In this document: piece after piece, positions 1 through 7,462 of the stretch
Layout of the letters: every line of letters starts with the position of its first letter
Numbering within the stretch: the first letter of the stretch is position 1
From: Salinibacillus xinjiangensis
GTDB taxonomy: Bacteria; Bacillota; Bacilli; Bacillales; Alkalibacillaceae
Assembly: GCF_009649735.1 (NCBI RefSeq)
Contig: NZ_WJNH01000012.1
Span: forward strand, 23,027 to 87,026
Length of the DNA stretch: 64,000 nucleotides
Direction: 5' to 3'
The notes under the pieces: model-generated
What the model saw: the letters and a program-made list of their open reading frames with translations, nothing else
Told to the model about the DNA's origin: nothing
Databases searched by the model: none
Position numbers and translations under genes: made by a program

Positions 1-220
1 AATCACGATTTTATGAAAGCAATTTTTAGATTTTCTTTTCAAAACGTCCTCGTGAGTGGCAATCGAGCGCTCAGATAAGCAATTCATTTCATACTAGGTT
101 CAATAAAATTTGCTAACGAAAAGCAAGTTTCATGAAAAGAAAAAAGAGTCAATTTATGAATAAAAAGAACAATCCCCATTTACTTGCACCTTATTGCGTC
201 AACTCAGTTTTGCGCAAATA

Positions 221-715
221 CTAAGGATGAATCGTAACCCTAGTGCCAATCGGTATCATACTCGCTAACTCCTCAACATCATGATTATACATACGAATAC
301 AACCCCTCGAGACCGCCTTCCCAATGGAGCTTGGGTTATTCGTGCCGTGAATTCCATAGTGCTCCTTCGATAAGCTCATCCACATCGTTCCAAATGGCCC
401 ACCAGGATTGGGGGCTTTATTAATAATGATAAAATCTCCTACAGGCGTCCCATGCAACATTCGTCCCACTGCAATGGGATATTCCTTCTGCAACCCCCCA
501 TTTCGTAACAACTGAAGTCGTCTATTATTAACGGAAACATCTATTTGATAGGGAAGGGTATTTGGATCTGGAAATCCTGGAATGACGATGGTTTGACCAG
601 GGTAAATGACATTGGGATTGATTCCAGGGTTGGCAGCTATAATTTCCGCGAGTGGTTTTCGATAGTCCTGAGAGATTTGTGACAGTGTTTCCCCTGTCTT
701 GATTGTATGAATCAA
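221..715 (-). CDS. ykuD: L,D-transpeptidase YkuD with N-terminal LysM domain
   Basis: This is a cell-wall enzyme that forms 3-3 (L,D) peptidoglycan cross-links or attaches proteins to the wall. Residues 1-47 form a LysM peptidoglycan-binding module. Residues 55-164 are the YkuD catalytic domain with the IHGTNN motif and SRGCIRM, giving His123 and Cys139, the same positions I recall for B. subtilis YkuD. I chose TTG at 713-715 because AAGGAGG lies eight bases upstream and it gives 164 aa, the B. subtilis length. An upstream GTG would overlap the ribosome binding site. No signal peptide is seen, as in B. subtilis YkuD. It stands alone. Confidence 0.93.
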   Translation of the reverse strand: MIHTIKTGETLSQISQDYRKPLAEIIAANPGINPNVIYPGQTIVIPGFPDPNTLPYQIDVSVNNRRLQLLRNGGLQKEYPIAVGRMLHGTPVGDFIIINKAPNPGGPFGTMWMSLSKEHYGIHGTNNPSSIGKAVSRGCIRMYNHDVEELASMIPIGTRVTIHP

Positions 716-814
716 TGTTAACACCTCCTTAAGATATAGGTATGGCTAGAGGAGCGACTAGTGCCTGTTTTTTACGATGTGTAAAGTTGTTGGGGGAAGT
801 GGTTTATGAACGTA

Positions 815-857
815 GAAAAATCCCTCCTGCACCTTTGATACAGAGAGGGATTTTTGT
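815..857. terminator. Bidirectional intrinsic terminator
   Basis: Arms AAAATCCCTC and GAGGGATTTT flank a loop of about 18 bases and end in T runs on both strands. It would end transcription from the small minus-strand frame at 891-996. Confidence 0.7.
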
Positions 858-890
858 ATGGATATACGTTAAGCGGACTTACTGCTTCTG

Positions 891-996
891 TTAGAAATAA
901 TCCAAAAAAGCTGTAAAGATTTCCATTCCTTGGTACGTGAAAAAAGATACATCCGTTAAAGAAAAAAACGCAATCATAATGATTCTAAAATAGCAT
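891..996 (-). pseudogene. Small hydrophobic protein gene, frameshifted by one T
   Basis: AAGGAGGG followed by ATG (994-996) opens a frame that stops after three codons (ATG CTA TTT TAG). If one T of the TTTT run near 984-987 is removed, the frame continues as MLFRIIMIAFFSL... to a stop at 891-893, about 34 residues, very hydrophobic at the start. The well-placed ribosome binding site, the terminator just downstream and the protein-like composition suggest a real short gene that is broken or missequenced. An internal ATG at 975-977 could still make a 28-residue product. I do not recognise the family. Confidence 0.4.
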
Positions 997-1022
997 TTGG
1001 ATACCCTCCTTATGAAAGAGAA

Positions 1023-1343
1023 CTAAATATTCATTTTCATAGGAGAAGGAATCACATAATTCGACTGATAAAATATCGGTGTCACCCATCTTTTCTCACT
1101 AGGTACATATGTTAAGGAAGTGTAGAGCAGCTTATCATGAATAGTAATTAACTGAAGGGTTAAAGCAGGTTTTCCTAAAGTGAATTTTAATTTTTCGCTA
1201 TCTTCAAATTGGAGTGAATCAGTTACACCTTGATGTAATAGTAAATTATCATCAGCTGGTTTACTTAGGCTATGATCATGTACATAGATTGACAAAATGA
1301 AACTAATCAGGAAAATGGTAGCCATGGCTAACAATCTATACAT
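1023..1343 (-). CDS. Hypothetical membrane-anchored or exported protein
   Basis: A 106-residue product. Residues 2-22 are a hydrophobic segment (signal anchor or uncleaved signal peptide), followed by a short polar extracytoplasmic domain with no recognised motif. I took ATG at 1341-1343 because AAAGGTG lies about ten bases upstream; a GTG three codons earlier has no room for a ribosome binding site. It is transcribed away from the antiporter gene. No family is recognised. Confidence 0.6.
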   Translation of the reverse strand: MYRLLAMATIFLISFILSIYVHDHSLSKPADDNLLLHQGVTDSLQFEDSEKLKFTLGKPALTLQLITIHDKLLYTSLTYVPSEKRWVTPIFYQSNYVIPSPMKMNI

Positions 1344-1661
1344 GAATATCACACACCTTTATGACCTTAATCAATTTTATGCCACAAATAAAATGATTAA
1401 AACCTTATCAATAAAAAATATCTTAACAAATCAATATTACTTTTTAAACATGAATAGTCCTGTCTAAGTTTCTATTAACAAAAACCCTACAGTTGAAGGG
1501 TTATGAAGTGCTAAAACATTTATAAATCGCTATAATAGTAGTATCACATAATATTAATAAGAATAAAAAATGTTCATAAATTAACAAAGACAAGTATTCC
1601 TATCCAATATTGATAGGTAACAAAAATAATAGAAACACGACAACATGGAAGGATTGTTTTC
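1344..1661. other. Divergent intergenic region of about 320 bp
   Basis: No gene is seen. It contains a small hairpin (AACCCT at 1483-1488 pairing with AGGGTT at 1497-1502) that has a T run only on the minus strand, and a TATAAT-like element near 1531 that could serve the antiporter gene. No known riboswitch was recognised. Confidence 0.4.
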
Positions 1662-3098
1662 ATGGGAATTATTGGTCCATTATTATTTTTACTCTCAGTG
1701 ATGCTGATCATTGGTGTATTAGCTACGAAGTTCTCTTCTCGATTAGGGCTACCTTCCTTAATTCTTTTCTTAATTGCGGGGATGCTCCTCAACCAATTTA
1801 TCTATTTTGACAATGTTGAACTCACCCAATTCATCGGGATTTTGGCCTTGATTATTATCCTGTTTGAAGGGGGTACACAGACGAAATGGGGTAGAATTCG
1901 CCCTGTTTTAGGTCCAGCCATATCGCTCGCGACTCTTGGCGTGTTTTTGACCACCTTGGGAACGGGCGTTGCAGCCATGCACATTTTGGATTTTTCCTTG
2001 CTAGAGGGGCTGCTTTTAGGAGCCATTGTCGGATCAACGGACGCGGCTGCTGTCTTTTCCGTACTGGGAAATAAAAACTTCAATAAGCGACTCACAGCAA
2101 CACTTGAAGCGGAGTCTGGCTCCAACGACCCGATGGCGGTTTTTTTGACAATTACCTTAATTGAATTAACCCAAATTCCTGACATGTCGATTTGGGGAGC
2201 TATTGGAAACCTATTTTTACAAATGGGACTAGGACTTGGTCTAGGTTTAGTCCTAGGGAAGGCTACAGTTGGACTAATAAACAACATTAAGCTTGATATT
2301 TCCGGTCTATACCCTGTGCTTGCCATGGGAGCAGCTGTTTTTACTTACGCGACAGCAGATTTTTTTGGCGGTAGTGGGTTGCTCGCTGTTTATGTTATGG
2401 CGGTGTTTGTTGGGAACAGCGATTTAACCTACCGTTTCTCCATTTTACGGTTCAACGAAGGTTTCGCGCTGATGATGCAAATTGTCATGTTTACCCTGCT
2501 CGGACTCCTCGTCTTTCCTAAGGAATTGACATCAGTAGTCTGGGAAGGCATTCTCATTGCGCTCATCTTAATGTTCGTAGCCCGTCCCATTGCTGTATTT
2601 ATCAGCACATCGTTTATGAAATTTAATGTAAAACAAAAGCTGTTTATCTCATGGGCTGGACTAAAAGGAGCCGTTCCAATCGTATTGGCTACCTATCCTA
2701 CCATGGCCGATTTAGAAAATCACAGTCTAATATTCAACACAGTCTTTTTCGTTGTGTTATTTTCTGCTTTAATCCAAGGAAGTACATTGACGTGGCTGGC
2801 GGAAAAGCTGAACCTAACAGGTGATGATGACAATGGCCTGACAAGTATCGAATTAATCAACCTAGGAAACACAGACTCAGAAATTATGAAGGTTACCATG
2901 CCCAAAGATTCTCCAGCAATTGGCATGACTTTAGTAAATTTAGAATTACCTGAAGACACCTTAATCATCGGCATCACGCGCGATCGAAAATTATTGACTC
3001 CGACCGGATCGTCTGTGATTGAAAAAGGGGATACCCTATATGTACTAAGCGAGAAGGAACATCGTAGGAAGGCGAAGAAGGTACTGCTTGGGGTGTAA
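1662..3098 (+). CDS. CPA1-family potassium (or sodium)/proton antiporter, NhaP2/CvrA-like
   Basis: A 478-residue inner-membrane antiporter that exchanges K+ or Na+ for protons. About twelve hydrophobic segments fill residues 1-385. The family core is visible as GSTDAAAVFSVLG near residue 125 and ESGSNDPMAVF near 150, with the ND pair used in cation exchange. Residues about 395-478 form a cytosolic TrkA-C (RCK-C) domain, expected to bind a regulatory ligand. The start is supported by GGAAGGA nine bases upstream. Substrate preference cannot be read from sequence; presence of TrkA-C favours K+. Confidence 0.88.
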   Translation: MGIIGPLLFLLSVMLIIGVLATKFSSRLGLPSLILFLIAGMLLNQFIYFDNVELTQFIGILALIIILFEGGTQTKWGRIRPVLGPAISLATLGVFLTTLGTGVAAMHILDFSLLEGLLLGAIVGSTDAAAVFSVLGNKNFNKRLTATLEAESGSNDPMAVFLTITLIELTQIPDMSIWGAIGNLFLQMGLGLGLGLVLGKATVGLINNIKLDISGLYPVLAMGAAVFTYATADFFGGSGLLAVYVMAVFVGNSDLTYRFSILRFNEGFALMMQIVMFTLLGLLVFPKELTSVVWEGILIALILMFVARPIAVFISTSFMKFNVKQKLFISWAGLKGAVPIVLATYPTMADLENHSLIFNTVFFVVLFSALIQGSTLTWLAEKLNLTGDDDNGLTSIELINLGNTDSEIMKVTMPKDSPAIGMTLVNLELPEDTLIIGITRDRKLLTPTGSSVIEKGDTLYVLSEKEHRRKAKKVLLGV

Positions 3099-3108
3099 TC
3101 GTTTGGAG

Positions 3109-3150
3109 CAAAAAAGGCGTTATTGGAATTTTCCAATGGCGCCTTTTTGT
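3109..3150 (+). terminator. Intrinsic terminator after the antiporter gene
   Basis: AAAAAGGCG and CGCCTTTTT arms with an inner TTGGAA/TTCCAA stem, ending in a T run. Confidence 0.85.
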
Positions 3151-3246
3151 TTTAGAAAATAAAGGAAAATGGATACCCTTTCCGAATATAGTAATAAAGA
3201 CAACCAAGTTATTTGCGGAAATCCAATATTCGGAAGGGGAAAAGGA

Positions 3247-4749
3247 ATGGCGAATACAATTATTGAAACCGCTTATGGAAAAGTGGAGGGTGAAGAGGCT
3301 AATGGAATTTATGCTTGGAAAGGGATTCCATACGCAAAGCCACCAGTGGGACACCTACGTTTTCAGCCACCTGAAAAGCCTAATAGGTGGGAAGGAATTC
3401 GGGATGCAACGAAATTTGGCCCAGTTGCCTCTCAACCTGTGCGTGAGGTCATGCAGTTTTTAGGAAATGAGATGGATAAGGTATCGGAGGATTGCTTGTC
3501 CCTCAATATTTGGTCAAGAGGAAAGGGTGAGAAAAAACGTCCAGTAATGGTCTGGATTCATGGCGGTGCATTTCTATCTGGCTCAGGGTCGAGTAGCTGG
3601 TATAATGGTGCGACCTTTGTGGAGAGGGATGATGTCGTGGTCGTGACGCTCAATTATCGTTTAGGTATCATGGGCTTTCTCCATTTAGGTGAAATTGGTG
3701 GGGAGGAGTATACAACCTCCGGAAATTGCGGGTTGCTTGATCAAATTGCCGCTCTCGAATGGGTACAGGAGAACATCGAAGCATTTGGCGGTGACCCGAA
3801 CCGTGTGACTGTTTTCGGGGAATCAGCGGGGGCTATGAGCATTGGAGCATTATTAGCGATGCCTGCTGCAAAAGGTCTGTTTCAGCAAGCAATTTTACAA
3901 AGTGGTGCCGCCAACAATGTGCTGAGCACGGCCAAAGCTACAGAAGTGGCGAACAAAATGCTAAGTGCACTAAACGTTGAACCTAACCAATTATCCAAAC
4001 TCTATGACATTCCAATTGAGGATTTACTTGAAGCGTCAGAGCTTGTCCCGATGATGAGCTTAGGTCCAGTCGTGGATGGGGTATCCATACCCAAGCATCC
4101 CAGTGAAGCATTAGCAGAAGGCGCGGCGAAGGATATCCCTGTTTTGATTGGAACAAATAAAGATGAATGGCGACTATTTTCCTTTTTTGAGCCGATGTGG
4201 AAGGATCCAGATGAATCAACTAAGCAAGCTATTTTTCAACAAACCTTCCGTGACAGTTGGCCAAAGCTTGCTGAGAAATTTGTTGATGAAAGGGAAGGCT
4301 TGACCCACGGGCTATATGACCGCCTCATGACGATGCAAGTCTTCAGTGAACCTGCCATTAGACTGGCGGAGTCTCAGCTAAAGCACGATACTCCTATTTG
4401 GATGTACCGCTTTGACTGGCAAAGTCCTGTCTTCAATGGCGGACTGCAAGCGTGTCACGCACTAGAGCTTCCGTTTGTTTGGAATACTCTCGATTATGCA
4501 GAGCATTTAACTGGAGATGGTCCTGAACGCCAACGCGTTGCTGATCAAATGCAGGCGGCATGGATTTCCTTTGTGAAAAATGGGGAACCACGGGCTGAAG
4601 GGATGCCAGAGTGGCCTGCCTATGATACAGATAAACGTAAGACAATGTTGATTCATACCGAGAGCAAGGTTGAGAGTGATCCTCATGGGGATGATCGGGT
4701 GAAATGGACTGAAGTGATGACTGCGTTGAATCAGGGAGCGAATTTGTAA
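3247..4749 (+). CDS. pnbA: Type B carboxylesterase, para-nitrobenzyl esterase family
   Basis: A 500-residue alpha/beta-hydrolase that cleaves carboxylic esters. The oxyanion-hole HGGAF motif is at about residues 105-109, the nucleophile Ser193 is in GESAG, and His404 is in the ACHALELP motif; the acid residue lies between. Overall it reads closely like B. subtilis PnbA (489 aa). I chose ATG at 3247, preceded by GGGGAAAAGGA, over the upstream in-frame ATG at 3169 because homologues begin with the segment leading to YGKVEG. No signal peptide. Its 3' flank carries one of the 21-bp word arrays before the terminator. Confidence 0.92.
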   Translation: MANTIIETAYGKVEGEEANGIYAWKGIPYAKPPVGHLRFQPPEKPNRWEGIRDATKFGPVASQPVREVMQFLGNEMDKVSEDCLSLNIWSRGKGEKKRPVMVWIHGGAFLSGSGSSSWYNGATFVERDDVVVVTLNYRLGIMGFLHLGEIGGEEYTTSGNCGLLDQIAALEWVQENIEAFGGDPNRVTVFGESAGAMSIGALLAMPAAKGLFQQAILQSGAANNVLSTAKATEVANKMLSALNVEPNQLSKLYDIPIEDLLEASELVPMMSLGPVVDGVSIPKHPSEALAEGAAKDIPVLIGTNKDEWRLFSFFEPMWKDPDESTKQAIFQQTFRDSWPKLAEKFVDEREGLTHGLYDRLMTMQVFSEPAIRLAESQLKHDTPIWMYRFDWQSPVFNGGLQACHALELPFVWNTLDYAEHLTGDGPERQRVADQMQAAWISFVKNGEPRAEGMPEWPAYDTDKRKTMLIHTESKVESDPHGDDRVKWTEVMTALNQGANL

Positions 4750-4769
4750 ATTGGAGGGGCGTGGGGGAT

Positions 4770-4920
4770 GCTGAAGATGGGTTCCGAAAAGCTAAAGAGT
4801 CAGTAGAGATGCTGAAGAATGTCTGAAATACTATAGATTTCCAGGTTTTTGCTAAAGTTCCATCCAATTAAACTAGACTTGACCTTTTATATGCTAAACT
4901 TCAGTGTGAAAATGCTGAAC
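4770..4920 (+). repeat. GCTRAAR 21-bp-period array A
   Basis: Words matching GCTRAAR (degenerate in two units) start at 4770, 4791, 4811, 4830 (ACTATAG), 4851, 4872 (ACTAGAC), 4893 and 4914, i.e. steps of 21, 20, 19, 21, 21, 21 and 21. The 14 bases between words are unrelated to each other. The array lies between the pnbA stop codon and its terminator, so it is transcribed as 3' UTR. Confidence 0.85.
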
Positions 4921-4924
4921 TCAG

Positions 4925-4960
4925 GCTGTTCATGCAACTCACCGCATGAACAGCTTTTTA
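4925..4960 (+). terminator. Intrinsic terminator downstream of pnbA and array A
   Basis: GCTGTTCATGC pairs with GCATGAACAGC, followed by TTTTT. Confidence 0.85.
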
Positions 4961-5045
4961 ATTCTTAAACCACCCCCCTCATGAATGAAACCGCCACATC
5001 TGTAGAAAATACCAATTGTAATGGTCTTCAACCAGGAGTGTCAGA

Positions 5046-5831
5046 ATGAATCAGTCAAATCAAAGACCAAGAGGGTCAAAACTAGCTCATTTAAGTGCTT
5101 TTGGCACGACTCAAATCCACCTGCGAAATCCCTACATTATTGCTTGTTGGTCCATAGCTTTCCCAGGATTTGGGCATCTTTTATTATCGAAATACATTCG
5201 TGGTTTTGTTTTAGTCATTTGGGAGTTTTTCATTAATCACAATACAAACTTAAATTTGGCCATGGTGTACACGTTTATGGGCGACATTGATACAGCGCAG
5301 GCTGTGTTAAACGTGCGGTATATGCACATGTATATTCCAGTTTATTTGTTTGCTATTTGGGACAGTTATCGATCTACGGTTGATTTAAATAAACTTTATC
5401 TTTTAAACGAAAAAGGAGCTCCTACCGTAAAGTCATTTACCATTAGACCTTTTGAGATTAATTACCTGGATAAGCGAAATCCAGCTATTGCCGTATTTTG
5501 GGCGATGACCATCCCTAGTGTTGGTCAGCTTTATATCCATCGTGTCATTGCGGCTTTTTTCACTTTAATAGTGACGGTCATTTTAGTACATTTTTCACAC
5601 ATTTTAGAGGCTGGCCATTATTTGATATTAGGTAATATAGAAAAGTCGACGGAGGTTTTAAGTAAACAGTGGATCCTATATATGCCATCCTTTTATTTCT
5701 TTACCATTTTTGATTCCTATATGAATGTGGTGGAAAACAATAACCTATACGATGCGGAACAAAAGCATTTCTTGAAGACCCATTATCAATCGAAAATGTT
5801 TCAAATAAAGAAAGGTATTAAGGTGGAGTAA
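5046..5831 (+). CDS. Polytopic membrane protein with internal duplication
   Basis: A 261-residue protein made of two similar halves. Each half has an NPxIAxxW...PxxGxL segment (near residues 28 and 144), a hydrophobic stretch, then a MYIPxY/FxxFxIxDSY motif and a V-x(2-3)-N-x-LY end. This is direct evidence of an ancient tandem duplication. Four or more membrane segments are likely. Function unknown. The start has AGGAGTG eight bases upstream. It is the first gene of a three-gene operon, with only one base before the next gene. Confidence 0.75.
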   Translation: MNQSNQRPRGSKLAHLSAFGTTQIHLRNPYIIACWSIAFPGFGHLLLSKYIRGFVLVIWEFFINHNTNLNLAMVYTFMGDIDTAQAVLNVRYMHMYIPVYLFAIWDSYRSTVDLNKLYLLNEKGAPTVKSFTIRPFEINYLDKRNPAIAVFWAMTIPSVGQLYIHRVIAAFFTLIVTVILVHFSHILEAGHYLILGNIEKSTEVLSKQWILYMPSFYFFTIFDSYMNVVENNNLYDAEQKHFLKTHYQSKMFQIKKGIKVE

Positions 5832-5832
5832 T

Positions 5833-6285
5833 ATGCAGGTATTTGCGACATTTGACCACTCACCCTATGTTGAACTCGCCATACGCAAGCTTGAACAAAA
5901 GGGCCTGCATGATATTTTTGCGGTGCCACTGGATAACCGAACAGAGGATGCTAAAATTTTTGATACCATTCATCGATCTGATGGCATTTCCTTGATCAAT
6001 AAAGGAATGTTTTTGGCTGTAATTTTCTCGGTTATAACGGCAAGTAAAGGCTTTGAATTGAAATGGGGCCCCATCTATTGGGGGCTGATTGGGGCGGGAT
6101 TTGGCTTTATACTTGGATTCATCATTGATTTGATTATTCTTAAAGTGAAAAATAAAAAGCTTCGTTTGCTTAAGGGAAAAAAGTCAGAAGTGATTTTGAT
6201 CGTAGAGTGTGAGAATGAACAAGGAAGAGAGGTCGAGGAGGTTCTCTGGGAGCATTTTGCTCTCGGGGTAGCAAAGGTAGAGTAG
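5833..6285 (+). CDS. Hypothetical membrane protein
   Basis: A 150-residue protein. Residues 1-50 resemble a small alpha/beta cytoplasmic segment, then two hydrophobic helices lie at about 58-72 and 82-105, followed by a basic stretch (KVKNKKLRLLKGKK) and a second cytoplasmic alpha/beta segment. This arrangement resembles general stress proteins with a central glycine-rich membrane hairpin, but I cannot assign a family. It begins one base after the preceding stop and precedes the DUF2383 gene, so the three are probably co-transcribed. Confidence 0.7.
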   Translation: MQVFATFDHSPYVELAIRKLEQKGLHDIFAVPLDNRTEDAKIFDTIHRSDGISLINKGMFLAVIFSVITASKGFELKWGPIYWGLIGAGFGFILGFIIDLIILKVKNKKLRLLKGKKSEVILIVECENEQGREVEEVLWEHFALGVAKVE

Positions 6286-6302
6286 TTGAAGGAGGTGCAA
6301 AT

Positions 6303-6731
6303 ATGAATAAGGAAGCTATTACCGAAGAGCTTAATACCCTGTTAAGAGGTACATATATGGGAATTCGTTCCTTGGAGCATTATATCCAAAAGGTGGACGA
6401 CCAGGAGTTAAAAACGCAATTTCAAGCAATCCAGCAGGAAACGAAGGAAAGCGCCCAAAAACTAGCAGAGCGAATACAAAATCTGGGTGGTGTACCCGCG
6501 GATAGTGAAGGGTTTTCAGGTTCTATGCATAGCATGATGCACAAGGTCATGCTATCAGACAATGAGCATAAAATCATTGACGATGCTATCAAAGGGTTTG
6601 ACCAATACGGAGTGGAATACTCAGAGGAAGTTGTCAAAGGTGACTTAGATCCAGAAAGTAAACAAATTGTCGAGGAAGTCATTGATCGAAATCGACGCTA
6701 CGCTGATCAACTCCAAAAGCTATTACATTAA
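6303..6731 (+). CDS. DUF2383/PA2169-type four-helix bundle protein
   Basis: A 142-residue, wholly helical protein with the ferritin-like four-helix pattern (helices about 2-30, 34-62, 78-110, 112-141). Members of this family are small stress- or spore-associated proteins of unknown biochemistry. The sequence shows LNxLLRGxYMGIRSLEHYI at the start and periodic acidic/hydrophobic residues throughout. GGAGGTGCAAAT precedes the ATG. It is the last gene of the operon beginning at 5046. Confidence 0.75.
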   Translation: MNKEAITEELNTLLRGTYMGIRSLEHYIQKVDDQELKTQFQAIQQETKESAQKLAERIQNLGGVPADSEGFSGSMHSMMHKVMLSDNEHKIIDDAIKGFDQYGVEYSEEVVKGDLDPESKQIVEEVIDRNRRYADQLQKLLH

Positions 6732-6766
6732 GATGATTTCGTTTACAATTTGCAAAATTATTTTTA

Positions 6767-6796
6767 TTGACAGAATATTTTAACATGGGATATAAT
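6767..6796 (+). promoter_or_regulatory. Sigma-A promoter for the yybP-ykoY leader
   Basis: TTGACA at 6767-6772, 18-bp spacer, TATAAT at 6791-6796. Both hexamers match the consensus exactly. Confidence 0.85.
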
Positions 6797-6825
6797 ATCA
6801 CTATAATAAAAAATATACCTTTCAC

Positions 6826-6956
6826 ATAAAGGGGAGTAGCTTTAACAGTAAAGTCGTCAATACAGAGTACACCACGACTCTCGGCTTTATTGGCAATTGA
6901 GATAATTGTTAGCCAGACCTTTACCTGTACTAGGTAGGGGTCTGTTTTGTTTTACC
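6826..6956 (+). promoter_or_regulatory. yybP-ykoY (Mn2+) riboswitch with intrinsic terminator
   Basis: The leader begins with AAAGGGGAGTAGC (6828-6840), contains AAAGTCGTCAATAC and CTCTCGGCTTTATTG, and ends with AGCCAGACCTTTACC, all hallmarks of the yybP-ykoY motif. The last segment also forms the 5' arm of a terminator (CAGACC...GGTCTG then TTTTG) at about 6914-6955. Established knowledge: Mn2+ binding to this RNA favours expression of the downstream gene. The unusual point is the gene it controls (see 7031-7162). Confidence 0.9.
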
Positions 6957-7030
6957 ATCAGAATTTAAGCAAGATATGCCTTCCTATACAGGTAACCAAC
7001 TAGGTGAAAACAACAAAGGAGATGGGATAG

Positions 7031-7162
7031 TTGAAAAAAGCAAAACTTTCATTAAAAGACCTTATTGAGGAAAACAAGCAGGAGTTACTTTTAGATAAGG
7101 AGGAAGTGGAGAAAATCGAAAAACGGCTAGATGAAAAATACGTTAAATTAACAGCTAAATAG
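7031..7162 (+). CDS. Small basic protein of the Fbp (Fur-regulated basic protein) family
   Basis: A 43-residue product starting at TTG with AAAGGAGA seven bases upstream. The sequence KAKLSLKDLIEENKQELL followed by DKEEVEKIEKRLDEKY fits the short Fbp family, whose B. subtilis members FbpA-C act with the FsrA sRNA in the iron-sparing response. Here no Fur box is visible; instead the gene follows a yybP-ykoY riboswitch and its own terminator, so manganese control is inferred. It is too short for default gene calling. A different small helical family is possible. Confidence 0.7.
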   Translation: MKKAKLSLKDLIEENKQELLLDKEEVEKIEKRLDEKYVKLTAK

Positions 7163-7170
7163 AATGTGAT

Positions 7171-7222
7171 AGCCTGGCACTCACTTGTCGGATTCAATAT
7201 TATAAGTGCCAGGCTTTTTTGT
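7171..7222 (+). terminator. Intrinsic terminator after the Fbp-like gene
   Basis: AGCCTGGCACT pairs with AGTGCCAGGCT, followed by TTTTTT. Confidence 0.9.
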
Positions 7223-7263
7223 GGTTTGGAGTGTTCGTGAATAAAATAAACCTTATATTAGCA

Positions 7264-7410
7264 TTGACACGTATAAAATGTTATTGACAATTATTTGCTA
7301 GAGGAGTAGTTTTAATTTAACAATTTAACTAGGACTAATAGAATGGTGTATCATTATAGAGGGATGGCAAGTATACACAAAGACTATAATTTTGTGATGG
7401 TCTTTTTTTA
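7264..7410 (+). promoter_or_regulatory. Uncharacterised leader with terminator upstream of trkH/ktrB
   Basis: Two TTGACA elements (near 7264 and 7283) lie upstream of a leader with GAGGAGTAG and ends in a terminator (AAAGACTA 7379-7386 with TGGTCTTT 7398-7405, then a T run), 53 bases before the potassium channel gene. A terminator directly inside a 5' leader suggests attenuation. It does not match the ydaO (c-di-AMP) consensus I know for ktrAB; the GGAGTAG string resembles the start of yybP-ykoY but the rest does not. Confidence 0.45.
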
Positions 7411-7462
7411 TGAAAAAAACGAATGTAAATTCTAGCTAAAGTTATCTTAAGGGGAATTCATT

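Noticed and set aside
1..220. Possible gene or terminator at the left edge
   Set aside because: Only short frames without binding sites and a weak TTGCG/CGCAA hairpin were seen; not enough to call.
7264..7410. ydaO/yuaA c-di-AMP riboswitch before ktrB
   Set aside because: The conserved ydaO core is not visible in this short, AT-rich leader.
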